A stretch of 54,917 nt of DNA from a virus, in IMG/VR virus record IMGVR_UViG_3300042402_002325, positions 1 to 54,917 of that record; one strand, given 5' to 3'. A program made the translations under genes and the position numbers. This document shows, one piece after another, positions 7,554-16,219 of this stretch. The notes under the pieces are model-generated. The model was not told where the DNA came from, searched no databases, and was given only the letters and a program-made list of their open reading frames with translations. Numbering within the stretch: position 1 is the first letter of the stretch; every line of letters starts with the position of its first letter.

Positions 7554-7960
7554 TGTATGAATACTATGTAAGAAAAGTAGAGAACGTAGTAGATGGAGAC
7601 ACTATTGATGTTTTAATTGATTTAGGATTTGACATCCTGTTCTCATCTCGTGTTAGACTAGCTGGTATTGATACCCCTGAGTCTCGCACAAAGGATCTAA
7701 AAGAAAAAGCATTAGGGCTTGAGTCCAAGGAGTATTTAAAAAAGGCTTTAAAGGATGCCAAGTCTGTTGTGATTAAGACTGAGAAAATGGATTCATCTGA
7801 AAAGTATGGTCGCATTTTGGGATGGGTATATATTAATGGAGACACAGCATCTCTTAATGACATGATGATTAATGACGGGTATGCATGGGGATACCTAGGT
7901 GATACCAAGGTAAAAGATTTTGATGCTCTTGCAAAGGCTAGAAAGAAGTCTGGCAAGTGA
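7553..7960 (+). CDS. Staphylococcal-nuclease-like (SNase) nuclease
   Basis: 135 residues. VVDGDTIDV, RVRLAGIDTPE and EKYGRILG carry the catalytic Arg35, Glu43 and Arg87 at the same numbers as the staphylococcal enzyme. No signal peptide, so probably intracellular degradation of host DNA/RNA. Start overlaps the previous stop (TAATG), with GGGGGAG upstream; the ATG at 7538 is inside the previous gene and not needed. Confidence 0.92.
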   Translation: MYEYYVRKVENVVDGDTIDVLIDLGFDILFSSRVRLAGIDTPESRTKDLKEKALGLESKEYLKKALKDAKSVVIKTEKMDSSEKYGRILGWVYINGDTASLNDMMINDGYAWGYLGDTKVKDFDALAKARKKSGK

Positions 7961-8208
7961 GTCACGTACTATACTTTACTGCTGAATGGTGTAATCCTTG
8001 TCAGCGTACCAGACCAATAGCAGAAGAGCTAAAAAAAGATGGAGTGATTGATTTTATTTTTGTTGATGCAGATACAGAAATAGATCTACTTAAAAAGTTT
8101 GGTATCAAGTCTGTACCAACCTACGTACTTCTAGAAGATGGCAGAGAAGTAAAACGTATGAATGGTGCAAAGACTCGTCAAGAGTTCCTGGACTTTGTAG
8201 ATGTTTGA
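7957..8208 (+). CDS. Thioredoxin-like protein
   Basis: 83 residues with WCNPC (Cys12/Cys15), FVDADTEIDLLKKFGIKSVPTYV (cis-Pro) and a full, slightly short thioredoxin fold. GTG start overlapping the SNase stop (GTGA). May reduce the GPx-like and AhpC-like peroxidases or support nucleotide reduction. Confidence 0.9.
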   Translation: MSHVLYFTAEWCNPCQRTRPIAEELKKDGVIDFIFVDADTEIDLLKKFGIKSVPTYVLLEDGREVKRMNGAKTRQEFLDFVDV

Positions 8209-8545
8209 TGATGACTCTATTAGTAAAATAATAGATAACCTTATTCTTGAGGGTGGCATAGAGGTCGCTGGCGTAGACCCTGATACTGGGGAAATGTTAT
8301 ACTCTTTTACTCCAAAGGTCAAAGAAATAATGCCAGAATTGTATCATGACCACCTTAACTTTGTTAATGCTGAGCTTATGGTGCTTTGGGAAAAAGGATA
8401 TGTTGACATAGACTTTCTTCAAGATGACCCTCTAATATCATTAACTAAAAAATCTTATAACCAAGAAGAGGTCGCAAAGCTTTCCAAACAAGAGAAGTGG
8501 TCTCTTCAAGAGCTAAAAAGAGTCGTAAAGCCAAAAGAATTCTGA
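8201..8545 (+). CDS. Hypothetical protein, actinophage-type
   Basis: 114 residues; N-terminal MFDDDSISKIIDNLILEGGIEVAGVDPDTGEMLYSF reads like a winged-helix-sized module and resembles small proteins often found in actinophages. Overlaps the thioredoxin gene by 8 bases. Function not recognised. Confidence 0.7.
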   Translation: MFDDDSISKIIDNLILEGGIEVAGVDPDTGEMLYSFTPKVKEIMPELYHDHLNFVNAELMVLWEKGYVDIDFLQDDPLISLTKKSYNQEEVAKLSKQEKWSLQELKRVVKPKEF

Positions 8546-8551
8546 TATAAT
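8543..8551 (+). promoter_or_regulatory. Extended -10 leaderless promoter for the 8558 gene
   Basis: TGATATAAT overlapping the end of the 8201 gene, 6 bases before the ATG at 8558. Confidence 0.75.
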
Positions 8552-8557
8552 CGTTAT

Positions 8558-9538
8558 ATGATAAAAGAAGGCGACTTTGTTATGGGCACAACATCTGAGG
8601 GTGTTGTACATGGTGTTGTAGAACACATTATGGTTGAGGGTGGGGTATACGGAGTTCCTGGAACAGAGTATGCAATTCAGTCTATGCCACCAGAAAATCC
8701 AGCAATGGCTGTTAGAATTTATGAAGAAAAAGATGGTAAGTGGGAGCCAACCGCATACAGTATTGGTATGATGTATCAGGATGCAACTATAGTAGATATG
8801 GAAAATCATACAATGGATTCAGAGGTAGAGATGGCTATGTACGACTCATCAATTGGCAAATCTCATTGTTGCCCAGCAGAGGCATCAATTGGCAAAGCAT
8901 ATCAAGGTTGTGGATGCGAAACATGCAAAGAGCTAAATGTTGATTGCCCAGACTGTCCAGTTTGTCAAGATGAGATGAACAAGAAAGCACCATGTTGGGA
9001 TGGATATGTACAACGTGGAATGAAGCCTGGAGAAGGCGGTAGGATGGTTCCTAACTGTGTTCCAGTAGAAAAAGCAGATGACTTATTTGAAGACGATGAC
9101 ACAGTTGAATATGATACAGATACAGTATCAAAAGCAGAAGGTTACTCACCACCTGCTGGTGCAAGATCTGCAGCTCGTAGAGCACTTAAGTTTAAAGAAG
9201 ATGGCAAAGCAACTGGTGCAGGAACTGCAGTTGGTTGGACTCGTGCAGGGCAGTTAGCAAGAGGAGAAACAATATCTCTTAGCACTGTTAAAAGAATGTA
9301 CTCATACTTCTCACGCCATGAAGTAGATAAGAAGGGTAAGGACTGGGGCAACTCAGCAAACCCATCTAACGGATACATCATGTGGCTTGCATGGGGTGGC
9401 GACGCAGGTTACTCATGGTCAAGAAGAATTGCTAACCGTGAAAGAGATAAGTCATTATTTTCTGATTTTGGTAAAGACTATACAAACTCTCAATCATTGA
9501 CACACATATTTAAACCACAAGAAAATGGTAACTATTAA
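8558..9538 (+). CDS. Cys-rich protein with conserved phage C-terminal module
   Basis: 326 residues in three parts. Residues 1-95 look beta-rich (GDFVMGTTSEGVVHGVVEHI). Residues 103-146 hold about ten Cys (HCCPAE, GCGCETCKE, CPDCPVCQ), probably zinc-binding. Residues 195-310 carry a module I associate with actinophage proteins: AGARSAARRALKFKEDG, LSTVKRMYSYFSRHEVDK, then YIMWLAWGGDAGYSW. Leaderless start. Function unknown; the last module often accompanies phage head or maturation proteins, which is only a hint. Confidence 0.7.
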   Translation: MIKEGDFVMGTTSEGVVHGVVEHIMVEGGVYGVPGTEYAIQSMPPENPAMAVRIYEEKDGKWEPTAYSIGMMYQDATIVDMENHTMDSEVEMAMYDSSIGKSHCCPAEASIGKAYQGCGCETCKELNVDCPDCPVCQDEMNKKAPCWDGYVQRGMKPGEGGRMVPNCVPVEKADDLFEDDDTVEYDTDTVSKAEGYSPPAGARSAARRALKFKEDGKATGAGTAVGWTRAGQLARGETISLSTVKRMYSYFSRHEVDKKGKDWGNSANPSNGYIMWLAWGGDAGYSWSRRIANRERDKSLFSDFGKDYTNSQSLTHIFKPQENGNY

Positions 9539-9672
9539 TGCCAAAGAAGAAGGCTGGATCATTTAATCCAACACAAATTAAAAATGGCAAGATTGTTCGT
9601 TTAAATAAAAACGGTACAATTAAATCTATTATTGATAACTATACTGTTAAGCATCCTAAAAAGGAAAGCTAA
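9538..9672 (+). CDS. 44-residue basic protein
   Basis: MPKKKAGSFNPTQIKNGKIV... 44 residues, 12 Lys, no Cys. Linked on both sides by TAATG overlaps, so translationally coupled within the operon. Possible nucleic-acid-binding microprotein; no family recognised. Confidence 0.65.
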   Translation: MPKKKAGSFNPTQIKNGKIVRLNKNGTIKSIIDNYTVKHPKKES

Positions 9673-10091
9673 TGATTGAGTTATTAGCTATCAGCTTGAC
9701 ATTGATAGCAGCATGCTCTATAATTATAGTAGCGGTAAAAAGGAATAAAAAGCATTTTGCTAAGATAGTATATACACAAAGTGATATACACATGATAGTA
9801 AAACATTTTGTTCCAAAAGATCTTTTTGATGAACCTAAGCGTCCTTCACAGGCTAGAAAGCATTTGAAGAACAATAGCGTTAGGGTTCTTATGATTGAGG
9901 ATCATGCATATTGGGTACATAACAATATGTTTTATGTGGCTGACACTGATGATGGGTTAGTAAATCCAGAGACAGTTAGGCCAGTAGATACAAACAATAT
10001 GTCAAATAGGGATATTGATAAGATGCTATTCATTTTGGATAGTTTAAAGGATGGAAATTCTGATGATAGTAGCGGTGCATGGAACAACTGA
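9672..10091 (+). CDS. Membrane-anchored hypothetical protein
   Basis: 139 residues with one N-terminal transmembrane helix (4-23) followed by a soluble domain containing KRPSQARKHLKNNSVRVLMIEDHAYWVHNNMFYVAD. The pattern recurs in actinophage genomes as an uncharacterised protein. TAATG start overlap. Confidence 0.7.
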   Translation: MIELLAISLTLIAACSIIIVAVKRNKKHFAKIVYTQSDIHMIVKHFVPKDLFDEPKRPSQARKHLKNNSVRVLMIEDHAYWVHNNMFYVADTDDGLVNPETVRPVDTNNMSNRDIDKMLFILDSLKDGNSDDSSGAWNN

Positions 10092-10413
10092 CTTTGATGA
10101 TTATCAAGTCTTTCTTCGTGCGATGGGGGTTGCTCTTTCTGGAATGCAAGATGGAGATAAAGAGTTTGTAGTTTACTCAGCAGGACCTGCTGCTGTTAAC
10201 TCTTTTGTATCTGAGTTTTGTAACCTTTCTGAAAGAGGTATGAAGTCTCGTGGAAGAAAGATTAAATTTGTACAGGTGCCTACTTGGTACATTGAAGAAA
10301 ATATTAAAAGTGTAAACTATCTTGCTTTTCTTAGCAAGCCTAAGCAGCCTGTATCAAAACTTGTTGCAACTGCTGAAAAAAATAATGTTGAAGTTGGAAT
10401 TTTCCGATACTAA
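10063..10413 (+). CDS. SLOG/YspA-like nucleotide-binding hypothetical protein
   Basis: 116 residues starting MIVAVHGTTDFDDYQVF, similar in layout to Rossmann-like DUF2493/SLOG proteins (strand, glycine turn, aspartate), followed by SAGPAAVNSFVSEFCNLSERGMKSRGRKI. An ATG at 10051 gives four more residues; 10063 places the first strand at the N-terminus as usual. Overlaps the previous gene. Confidence 0.6.
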   Translation: MIVAVHGTTDFDDYQVFLRAMGVALSGMQDGDKEFVVYSAGPAAVNSFVSEFCNLSERGMKSRGRKIKFVQVPTWYIEENIKSVNYLAFLSKPKQPVSKLVATAEKNNVEVGIFRY

Positions 10414-10424
10414 AAGGGGTAAAG

Positions 10425-10634
10425 ATGATAGTAAATAATTTAGAAACAATGGAAAAAATTGTAGCCAAGAACTACAATCTTCATTGGAATGGCTGGACAG
10501 TTGTTGAAACAAAACAGTCTGATATGGCTAAAACAGCAATTAATGGAATCTATCGTAATGGTAAGTGGTTTTTAGCTAAGAACTTTGTACCTGATCGTAA
10601 TGGGTGGGATATTCCAAATAGATATAAGGTATAA
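10425..10634 (+). CDS. Small hypothetical protein
   Basis: 69 residues, four Trp, ends RNGKWFLAKNFVPDRNGWDIPNRYKV. Good RBS (AAAAGGGG) before the ATG. Sits directly upstream of the WhiB gene. No family recognised. Confidence 0.7.
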   Translation: MIVNNLETMEKIVAKNYNLHWNGWTVVETKQSDMAKTAINGIYRNGKWFLAKNFVPDRNGWDIPNRYKV

Positions 10635-10636
10635 AT

Positions 10637-10924
10637 ATGAAACAACACTTATGGAAAGATGAAGGACGTTGTTTTGATTCAGATACCAATTTATTTTTTG
10701 ACAAATATGAAGAAGATGAATCTCTAAGACCAAAAATAGATTCTTTATGCCAATCTTGCCCAGTTCAAAGAACATGCTTTGCTAATGGTATATCTGGAAA
10801 AGAGTGGGGTGTTTGGGGCGGTATATATCTAGAAAATGGAGAAATATCTAGAGAGTTTAGCAGACATAGGAGCAAGGAGAAGTGGGGTGAAATGTGGAAA
10901 AATCTAACAATGGAAAAGAAGTAA
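10637..10924 (+). CDS. whiB: WhiB-family [4Fe-4S] transcriptional regulator
   Basis: 95 residues. Four cluster cysteines in WhiB spacing: Cys12, then Cys38, Cys41 and Cys47 (LCQSCPVQRTC), followed by the G(V/I)WGG turn (GVWGG, 58-62) and a basic C-terminal tail for DNA contact. WhiB proteins are restricted to Actinobacteria and their phages, where phage copies (for example TM4 WhiBTM4) repress host whiB genes and block superinfection. It is the strongest host indicator in the window. Confidence 0.94.
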   Translation: MKQHLWKDEGRCFDSDTNLFFDKYEEDESLRPKIDSLCQSCPVQRTCFANGISGKEWGVWGGIYLENGEISREFSRHRSKEKWGEMWKNLTMEKK

Positions 10925-11199
10925 CCAGCTTTGAATCAATATGCTCAATACTTGGAGACCTTTGGATGGACTACAAGTCAGACAAATATTTTAAAGATTT
11001 TATTGAGTACAACGATATTGGTCTGCCAATTGCATTTTTAGTTGACAACGAACTTGTAGAGCCAAGTAAGCTTGCAACTCAGTATGTTTATGAGACATGG
11101 GACATATTTCTTGCAGCATTAGAAATAAAAGAAGATATTGGCTGGCAGTCACTTGAAGAAGTGTTTAACTTTGTAGATGATGAAAAAAAGGATTTCTAA
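10894..11199 (+). CDS. Hypothetical acidic protein
   Basis: 101 residues from a GTG start overlapping the WhiB gene by 31 bases; two Cys-free acidic helices and an aromatic-rich middle (LATQYVYETWDIFLAALEI). Common genomic style in actinophages; function unknown. Confidence 0.65.
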   Translation: MEKSNNGKEVTSFESICSILGDLWMDYKSDKYFKDFIEYNDIGLPIAFLVDNELVEPSKLATQYVYETWDIFLAALEIKEDIGWQSLEEVFNFVDDEKKDF

Positions 11200-11429
11200 T
11201 GTATACAGATTCAATGCGTAGAGCCTTTCATTCTATCGTTGCACCTAAAGGCTTTGCTGTTAATTTAATAGACAATGAACACTTTCTTACCATTAAGCTT
11301 AATGAGTATGATTTTATTCCAATGACTCATGACGAAAAAATAAAAGCTTTACAGTATGTAGTTCAGTTAAAAAGTGCGCTAGAGATGGAAGGCGCAATTG
11401 TTTTAGTATCTAGGGAAGCGGTAAAATAA
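11199..11429 (+). CDS. Small hypothetical protein
   Basis: 76 residues (MYTDSMRRAFHSIVAPKGFAV..), start coupled by TAATG to the previous gene. Predicted alpha/beta. No family recognised. Confidence 0.68.
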   Translation: MYTDSMRRAFHSIVAPKGFAVNLIDNEHFLTIKLNEYDFIPMTHDEKIKALQYVVQLKSALEMEGAIVLVSREAVK

Positions 11430-11840
11430 ATGGATCTATTCATGGTTATATCTGGAGCAATTATTTTTATTGTCTCATCAATTGCAATTTATATGACTCT
11501 AAAGGTTATTACTTTAACACAAAGAGTTAAGATGTTGGCTATATCTTTAGTAAAAGTTGAAGATGTATTTAATAGTACCAAACAGGAAGAATCTCAAAGC
11601 GATGTTCATAAAGAAAACTTTATTAAATTTTTATCTGATTCTCGTGATTGGGCATATGAATATATTGAGGATGTTCAGTCTGGTCTTAAAAAGTTTGTTA
11701 ATGAAATTGAGCCAGAGATTGCATACTTTGATGAATATGGGTTAGTAGGAGATGCTTATCCACACTATCACTCAATGAAAAAAATATCACAAGAGTATAA
11801 AGAATTAAAAAAGCTATTGCCAGAGGATGAATCTTCTTGA
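11430..11840 (+). CDS. Membrane-anchored coiled-coil-like protein
   Basis: 136 residues; N-terminal transmembrane helix (5-27) then charged helical region with SRDWAYEYIEDVQSGLKKF. Begins at the base after the previous stop. Seen as an uncharacterised gene in other actinophages as far as I recall. Confidence 0.68.
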   Translation: MDLFMVISGAIIFIVSSIAIYMTLKVITLTQRVKMLAISLVKVEDVFNSTKQEESQSDVHKENFIKFLSDSRDWAYEYIEDVQSGLKKFVNEIEPEIAYFDEYGLVGDAYPHYHSMKKISQEYKELKKLLPEDESS

Positions 11841-12595
11841 ACATATACTGGTTTCAAAGACAAGATAAGTTTGACTTTAAAAGTTTATCTGAGGTTTTAG
11901 AAAAGTCTGGATTTACTGGAATTCTTTTTGCTTGGTCCTCATTTGGTGAAGACTACTTTACACATATTGCAAACAAGATAGATCCACAAACAAAAATAAA
12001 GTATATGGTTGCTATAAGACCATATACAGTATCTCCTCAGTATTTGTCTAGAACCTACAGATCAATGAATAATATATCAGAGAACAGAATTCTTGTTAAC
12101 TTCGTATCTGGTTGGGTATATGATGAGGAAAAAAAAGTTGGTGGAATTTTAAACAGCGTTAATGATATGTCATCAAGCATAGATAGATCATCCTACCTAA
12201 TAGAGTATATAAAAACTTTAAATGAGGTAAAAAAAATACTGCCTGATTTTTATATATCAGTAACAAATGAGTTTGTTTTTAATGCTTCTGCAAACAATAA
12301 ATGTATAATCCCTTATTCTTGGTACAAGATAAATAAATTTAATCTAGAACCAACTAGATCAATGATACATATTTCTCCAATAATTAGAGAAAGTCAAGAA
12401 GAGATAGATAGCATTGACAAGTCTGGGTGGCCACAAGATATAGAATTTTTTACAAAAAGCCAATTCAAAGAGTTCTTTTATGGCTTAGAAAGAAAGAATT
12501 TTGATGGTATTTTGATATCTAATAATCTAAGTCAGCATGAAACAAACAACATTGTAAATATTATTAAGGAAATTACTGAAGAAAGTATGAGATAA
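11837..12595 (+). CDS. LLM (bacterial luciferase-like) TIM-barrel protein, copy 1
   Basis: 252 residues. IKYMVAIRPYTVSPQYLSRTYRSMNNISENRILVNFVSGW matches the SsuD/luciferase-like core, where the strand-SPQ-helix-strand places FMN. TTG start overlapping the previous stop. Paralogues lie at 12602 and 26740. Members cleave C-S or oxidise substrates with FMNH2 and O2; no flavin reductase partner is visible in the window. Substrate unknown. Confidence 0.82.
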   Translation: MNIYWFQRQDKFDFKSLSEVLEKSGFTGILFAWSSFGEDYFTHIANKIDPQTKIKYMVAIRPYTVSPQYLSRTYRSMNNISENRILVNFVSGWVYDEEKKVGGILNSVNDMSSSIDRSSYLIEYIKTLNEVKKILPDFYISVTNEFVFNASANNKCIIPYSWYKINKFNLEPTRSMIHISPIIRESQEEIDSIDKSGWPQDIEFFTKSQFKEFFYGLERKNFDGILISNNLSQHETNNIVNIIKEITEESMR

Positions 12596-12601
12596 TAAAG
12601 T

Positions 12602-13483
12602 ATGGAGTTTTATTATTTTGGTGGCAACTTTGATGGCGGACAGATATCAAGGTTAGAAAAAAACAATTTTGCAGGAGTTATGTTTACATACGACTCTACA
12701 CAGGGAGATATGTTTGTTAGAGTTGCCAAGGACATTAAGCTAGAAGAAAACATAAAGTATTTAATAGCTATTAGACCTTACACAATTTCTCCTCAATATC
12801 TTTGCATGATAAATCAATCAATCAATGAAATAGACAGCGGTAGATTGCAAATAAACTTGATATCTGGATATATAAAAGATCATGAATTAGAGTTTGGTGG
12901 GATTATTGGAAACGTAAATGACTCATCAAGTAGAATTGAAAGATCAAACTACATGATTGACTATGTTAATTCTTTAAATACAATGCCAGGTAATTCAGAA
13001 AATAATCTAGATTTTTATGTTTCAACTACAAACGAATACATGTTTGATGTAGTTAAAAAGAATAGTAATAAAATAATATTGCCATATAGGGATTATAGAA
13101 ATGGATTCTGGACAATCATAAATGAACATGGTGGTCAGTCCTTAAGTGATGTTTCTTTTGATTTAAGTGGTATGAATGTTATGGTAGCCCTCACTCCGAT
13201 AATAAGAAAAACACAAGAAGATCTAAACTCTTTAAAAGATTATGCATTAAGGCCAGTGTGGAAAAAGGGAGAAAAATCAGCAGAAGTTACTGATGTTGGA
13301 TACTTTACCTATGAACAATTTGATGATTTAGTTGTTGAGCTTGAAAGTAAAGGAATTAATCAGCTGTTAATTAACGGTTGGCCTATGGAAGAAAGAGAAA
13401 TAATTATTAAATTTATTAAAGAATACACAGAATTGAAGGGGTATAAAAATAAACCTTCATTAGAAAACAACCTAGGAGAATAA
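12602..13483 (+). CDS. LLM TIM-barrel protein, copy 2
   Basis: 293 residues, same order of motifs as copy 1: MFTYDSTQGDMFVRVA, YLIAIRPYTISPQYLCMINQ, LQINLISGY, GGIIGNVNDSSSRIERS. It has an extra loop near 165-200 and a longer C-terminus. Tandem to copy 1, 6 bases apart, suggesting duplication and divergence. Confidence 0.82.
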   Translation: MEFYYFGGNFDGGQISRLEKNNFAGVMFTYDSTQGDMFVRVAKDIKLEENIKYLIAIRPYTISPQYLCMINQSINEIDSGRLQINLISGYIKDHELEFGGIIGNVNDSSSRIERSNYMIDYVNSLNTMPGNSENNLDFYVSTTNEYMFDVVKKNSNKIILPYRDYRNGFWTIINEHGGQSLSDVSFDLSGMNVMVALTPIIRKTQEDLNSLKDYALRPVWKKGEKSAEVTDVGYFTYEQFDDLVVELESKGINQLLINGWPMEEREIIIKFIKEYTELKGYKNKPSLENNLGE

Positions 13484-13484
13484 A

Positions 13485-13784
13485 ATGAATACAGAACAAC
13501 TAAAGGCACTGCTATCTTCATATGGAAGATCAGTACTTGCATCAGGTCTTGCCCTATACATGGCAGGAGTTACAGATCCAAAGGATCTATGGACAGCACT
13601 TGTTGCTGCAATTGCACCAGTTGCAATTAGAGCACTTAACCCTAATGACAAGGCGTTTGGTATCTTGCCAGATGCTAAGGACGTAGAGAAGGCTTTAAAG
13701 TCTGCTAAGGCACCTGCAAAGAAGACTGCCAAAGCACCTGCCAAGAAGTCATCTGGTAGCGGTAAGAATAATCAAGTAGCATAA
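13485..13784 (+). CDS. Holin-like protein with Lys/Ala/Pro tail
   Basis: 99 residues. LLSSYGRSVLASGLALYMAG and LWTALVAAIAPVAIRALNPND form two short hydrophobic helices, a pattern seen in actinophage holin-type proteins. Residues 70-99 form an Ala/Lys/Pro tail ending SGSGKNNQVA, near-identical in style to the endolysin tail (SGGGKSSQVK) at 4616. RBS GGAG before the ATG. Confidence 0.65.
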   Translation: MNTEQLKALLSSYGRSVLASGLALYMAGVTDPKDLWTALVAAIAPVAIRALNPNDKAFGILPDAKDVEKALKSAKAPAKKTAKAPAKKSSGSGKNNQVA

Positions 13785-13787
13785 AGT

Positions 13788-13826
13788 ATAATAGGCAGGG
13801 GGTCAGACTAATACTCTGGCCCCTTT
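13788..13826 (+). ncRNA. Short promoter-plus-hairpin transcript or terminator
   Basis: GGGGTCAGA (13799-13807), loop CTAATAC, TCTGGCCCC (13815-13823), then TTTG: nine pairs with one G.T. It ends the holin-like gene's transcript. A TATAAT at 13788-13793 lies just upstream, so a tiny independent RNA is also possible. Confidence 0.5.
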
Positions 13827-13847
13827 GCCGTGATCATAAAGGAATAT

Positions 13848-14534
13848 ATGTCAAAGACAGCGTTAATTATGTGTACTTATATTAGGTTTGAGAACCTAAA
13901 GACTACCTTTGACTGTATCAGAAAACAAACAAACCAAGACTTTGATTTTTACATAGTTGATAATTCTAATAGAAATGAAAAATTGTTAGGTTATATTAAA
14001 AAATTTGGTAAAGGAGTTGATGTAACTGTACATAACTACCAGAATGAATTTAAACAATTTGCCAGATTCTTAATGGCAAGAGAGTTAGCTCAACAAGGAT
14101 ATGAAAAGATAATCTTTATTGATGATGATGAGATTATTCCGAATACATTTATACAGGAATGTCATGATCAATATGAAGAAAATTCTGTTAAAACATTTTG
14201 GGCTCATTTTGTAGATAAAGTATATAATAATAAGATAAAGTTAGAAAATAATGAAATAGGAAATTATGCAGGAACAGGTGGATTAATATGTCATTCAAGC
14301 TTATTTCTTAATGATGACTTTTTTGATTGTCCTGAGCAGTACTGGATTATTGATGATCTTTGGCTATCGTTTTACATATTAACAAACACAGAGCTTCAAA
14401 TTAAAAATCTTAAAACAAATATACACTTTATAAAAGACAACAAGGCAACTTTTATGACTCTTGGTAATTTAAAGCAAAAGTTCTGTGATGAGTTTATTCT
14501 TCCAGTCTCTAAGTCTTTAGGTTTAAAGATTTAA
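13848..14534 (+). CDS. GT2-type glycosyltransferase
   Basis: 228 residues. KTALIMCTYIRFENLKTTFDCI is the GT-A opening strand, VDNSNRN the nucleotide loop, FIDDDEIIP the DxD metal site, YWIIDDLWLSF the acceptor/base region. ATG at 13848 has AAAGGA upstream and is preferred over 13830. Its 3' end overlaps the opposing glycosyltransferase by 12 bases. Confidence 0.88.
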   Translation: MSKTALIMCTYIRFENLKTTFDCIRKQTNQDFDFYIVDNSNRNEKLLGYIKKFGKGVDVTVHNYQNEFKQFARFLMARELAQQGYEKIIFIDDDEIIPNTFIQECHDQYEENSVKTFWAHFVDKVYNNKIKLENNEIGNYAGTGGLICHSSLFLNDDFFDCPEQYWIIDDLWLSFYILTNTELQIKNLKTNIHFIKDNKATFMTLGNLKQKFCDEFILPVSKSLGLKI

Positions 14535-15557
14535 CAAGTCTTTATATTTTTCATATAAAGCATTATTAGAAAAATTATTAAATCCAATATCAAAAGCATT
14601 AGACTTAGCGGTAGATATATCACTATCATAATAATGATCAATTAAACTAGCAAGCATCTTGGCATCACCTTCATAAATATCAAGCATTGTACGAGTCATT
14701 AGCCTATCAGTCTTTACAGAATCCACCAGCCATTCTTTTGGAAGTATGCTGTTGTTAGGAGATATGTTGGTCATAAAAACGGGTAGAGAGCTTAATAGAG
14801 CCTCATTCATAGGCAAACATAGTCCAGCATATCTTCTAGGCAGAACCATAGCGTCATAGCCCTCGTAAAGGCTCTCCCTGGTATCTGGACTAGAGGTATC
14901 AATGGTTAGTCTTGGATCATCACATTTTATTTCTAGTGGGGTTTGACTTTTAATTACCAGCTCATAATCAGCGTTAGAATAATTAAGCATCTCAATAACC
15001 GTATTGGTTCCATTCCTATCTTTTACTGCTGCCTTGCCACCAATATGTAATATCTTTTTGTGTGTTTTGGACATATTAATATTTTTTGCATTTGAAAATA
15101 AATCAACACTTGTTGGAGGTGGAAGGTGTATTATCTTTGCGCTGTCGCTAAATTTATTTACAACATCTTCAAAGTTCCATGTGCTAGGCGAAACCAGTAT
15201 GTCTGGTAGTTCAAGGTCTGGGTTTACTAAATAGTCTAAGAATTCATAGTTGTATTGAAGAATGGTTTTAACTTTTCTTTTTTTTGCTATAGAAACAAAT
15301 GAATTATTATAAAAAATTTCACAGCTAATTACCACATCCAAGCCATCCAAAAACTCATAAACTTCTTCTTTAGATGCCATCCCATGACTCGTTGTTAAAA
15401 CATTGTAGCCAGAGTACCATTCTGGGTGTTGTTTGTTTTCATTAAAATGTGATGAGTCAATAAGTAAAATCTTATTAGGATTAAGCATCTTAACTAATTC
15501 TCTAGTTTGATTACCCAATCCAGTGTTATCAGATCTTGCGATTATTCCTAATCTCAC
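14523..15557 (-). CDS. GT-B glycosyltransferase (GT4-like)
   Basis: 344 residues. N-terminal MRLGIIARSDNTGLGNQTRELVKML (donor-fold glycine loop), ILHIGGKAAVKDRNGT (start of second Rossmann domain), YDAMVLPRRYAGLCLPMNEALLSSLPV (GT4 E-x7-E-like region with a replaced first Glu). Last gene of a minus-strand glycan operon (18627 to 14523), ATGA-type overlap with the previous gene. Confidence 0.85.
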   Translation of the reverse strand: MRLGIIARSDNTGLGNQTRELVKMLNPNKILLIDSSHFNENKQHPEWYSGYNVLTTSHGMASKEEVYEFLDGLDVVISCEIFYNNSFVSIAKKRKVKTILQYNYEFLDYLVNPDLELPDILVSPSTWNFEDVVNKFSDSAKIIHLPPPTSVDLFSNAKNINMSKTHKKILHIGGKAAVKDRNGTNTVIEMLNYSNADYELVIKSQTPLEIKCDDPRLTIDTSSPDTRESLYEGYDAMVLPRRYAGLCLPMNEALLSSLPVFMTNISPNNSILPKEWLVDSVKTDRLMTRTMLDIYEGDAKMLASLIDHYYDSDISTAKSNAFDIGFNNFSNNALYEKYKDLLNL

Positions 15558-16219
15558 AAGTCCATCTCTCTATATAACTGTCTTAATCCTTTTAGTGTTC
15601 CAATGTCCATATACTTACCACCAGGTTTGACTGCTCTAATGTTTCTGCCATCTAATATCCAGTCCTTTATTTGTTTGCCAGGGTGATCCAGTGTTGGATC
15701 TAAATATCTAATCATATTTTTTCTAAACAACATTGTCCCCCACATATCTGGGTAATCACAGTTATCTACTTTATCTTCAGAACCAATTACTTTATCTCCA
15801 GAAAGCAAGACCTGTCCAACACGACCTTTTATATCATCGCTGCATTCCCAAACACCTAAAACTAAATCAGCATTTGTTTGCTTCATCATTTCTTTATAAA
15901 TATTTACTTGGGCATTCAATATATAGGTATCTGGCATTCCAATTAGAACGGTATCATTTTGTTCGCCAATCATAAACTTGACGGCATCTGACATTGTTGA
16001 CGGTTCACGAACAATTAGTTTAACATTCATATCCATATTTTGTATAATAGGAACCCATTCAGCCCTAGTTGATATACGAACTTCATCACATACTTCTAGC
16101 ATTTGTTCTACATGCCACTGAAGCAATGATCTTTCATCAGAGATAGGCAAACAAAACTTTGGTATACCACCAATTCTAGATGCTTTTCCAGATGCTGGCA
16201 AAATCCCTATTATAGACAT
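15554..16219 (-). CDS. Sugar-phosphate nucleotidyltransferase
   Basis: 221 residues. ILPASGKASRIGGIPKFCLPI corresponds to the GxGTR..P-K nucleotide-binding motif of RmlA/GalU-type enzymes, with GMPDTYIL as the metal-binding Asp region and PGGKYMDIGTLKGL at the end. Makes an NDP-sugar donor for the adjacent transferases. Start overlaps the preceding stop at 16219. Confidence 0.85.
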   Translation of the reverse strand: MSIIGILPASGKASRIGGIPKFCLPISDERSLLQWHVEQMLEVCDEVRISTRAEWVPIIQNMDMNVKLIVREPSTMSDAVKFMIGEQNDTVLIGMPDTYILNAQVNIYKEMMKQTNADLVLGVWECSDDIKGRVGQVLLSGDKVIGSEDKVDNCDYPDMWGTMLFRKNMIRYLDPTLDHPGKQIKDWILDGRNIRAVKPGGKYMDIGTLKGLRQLYREMDL

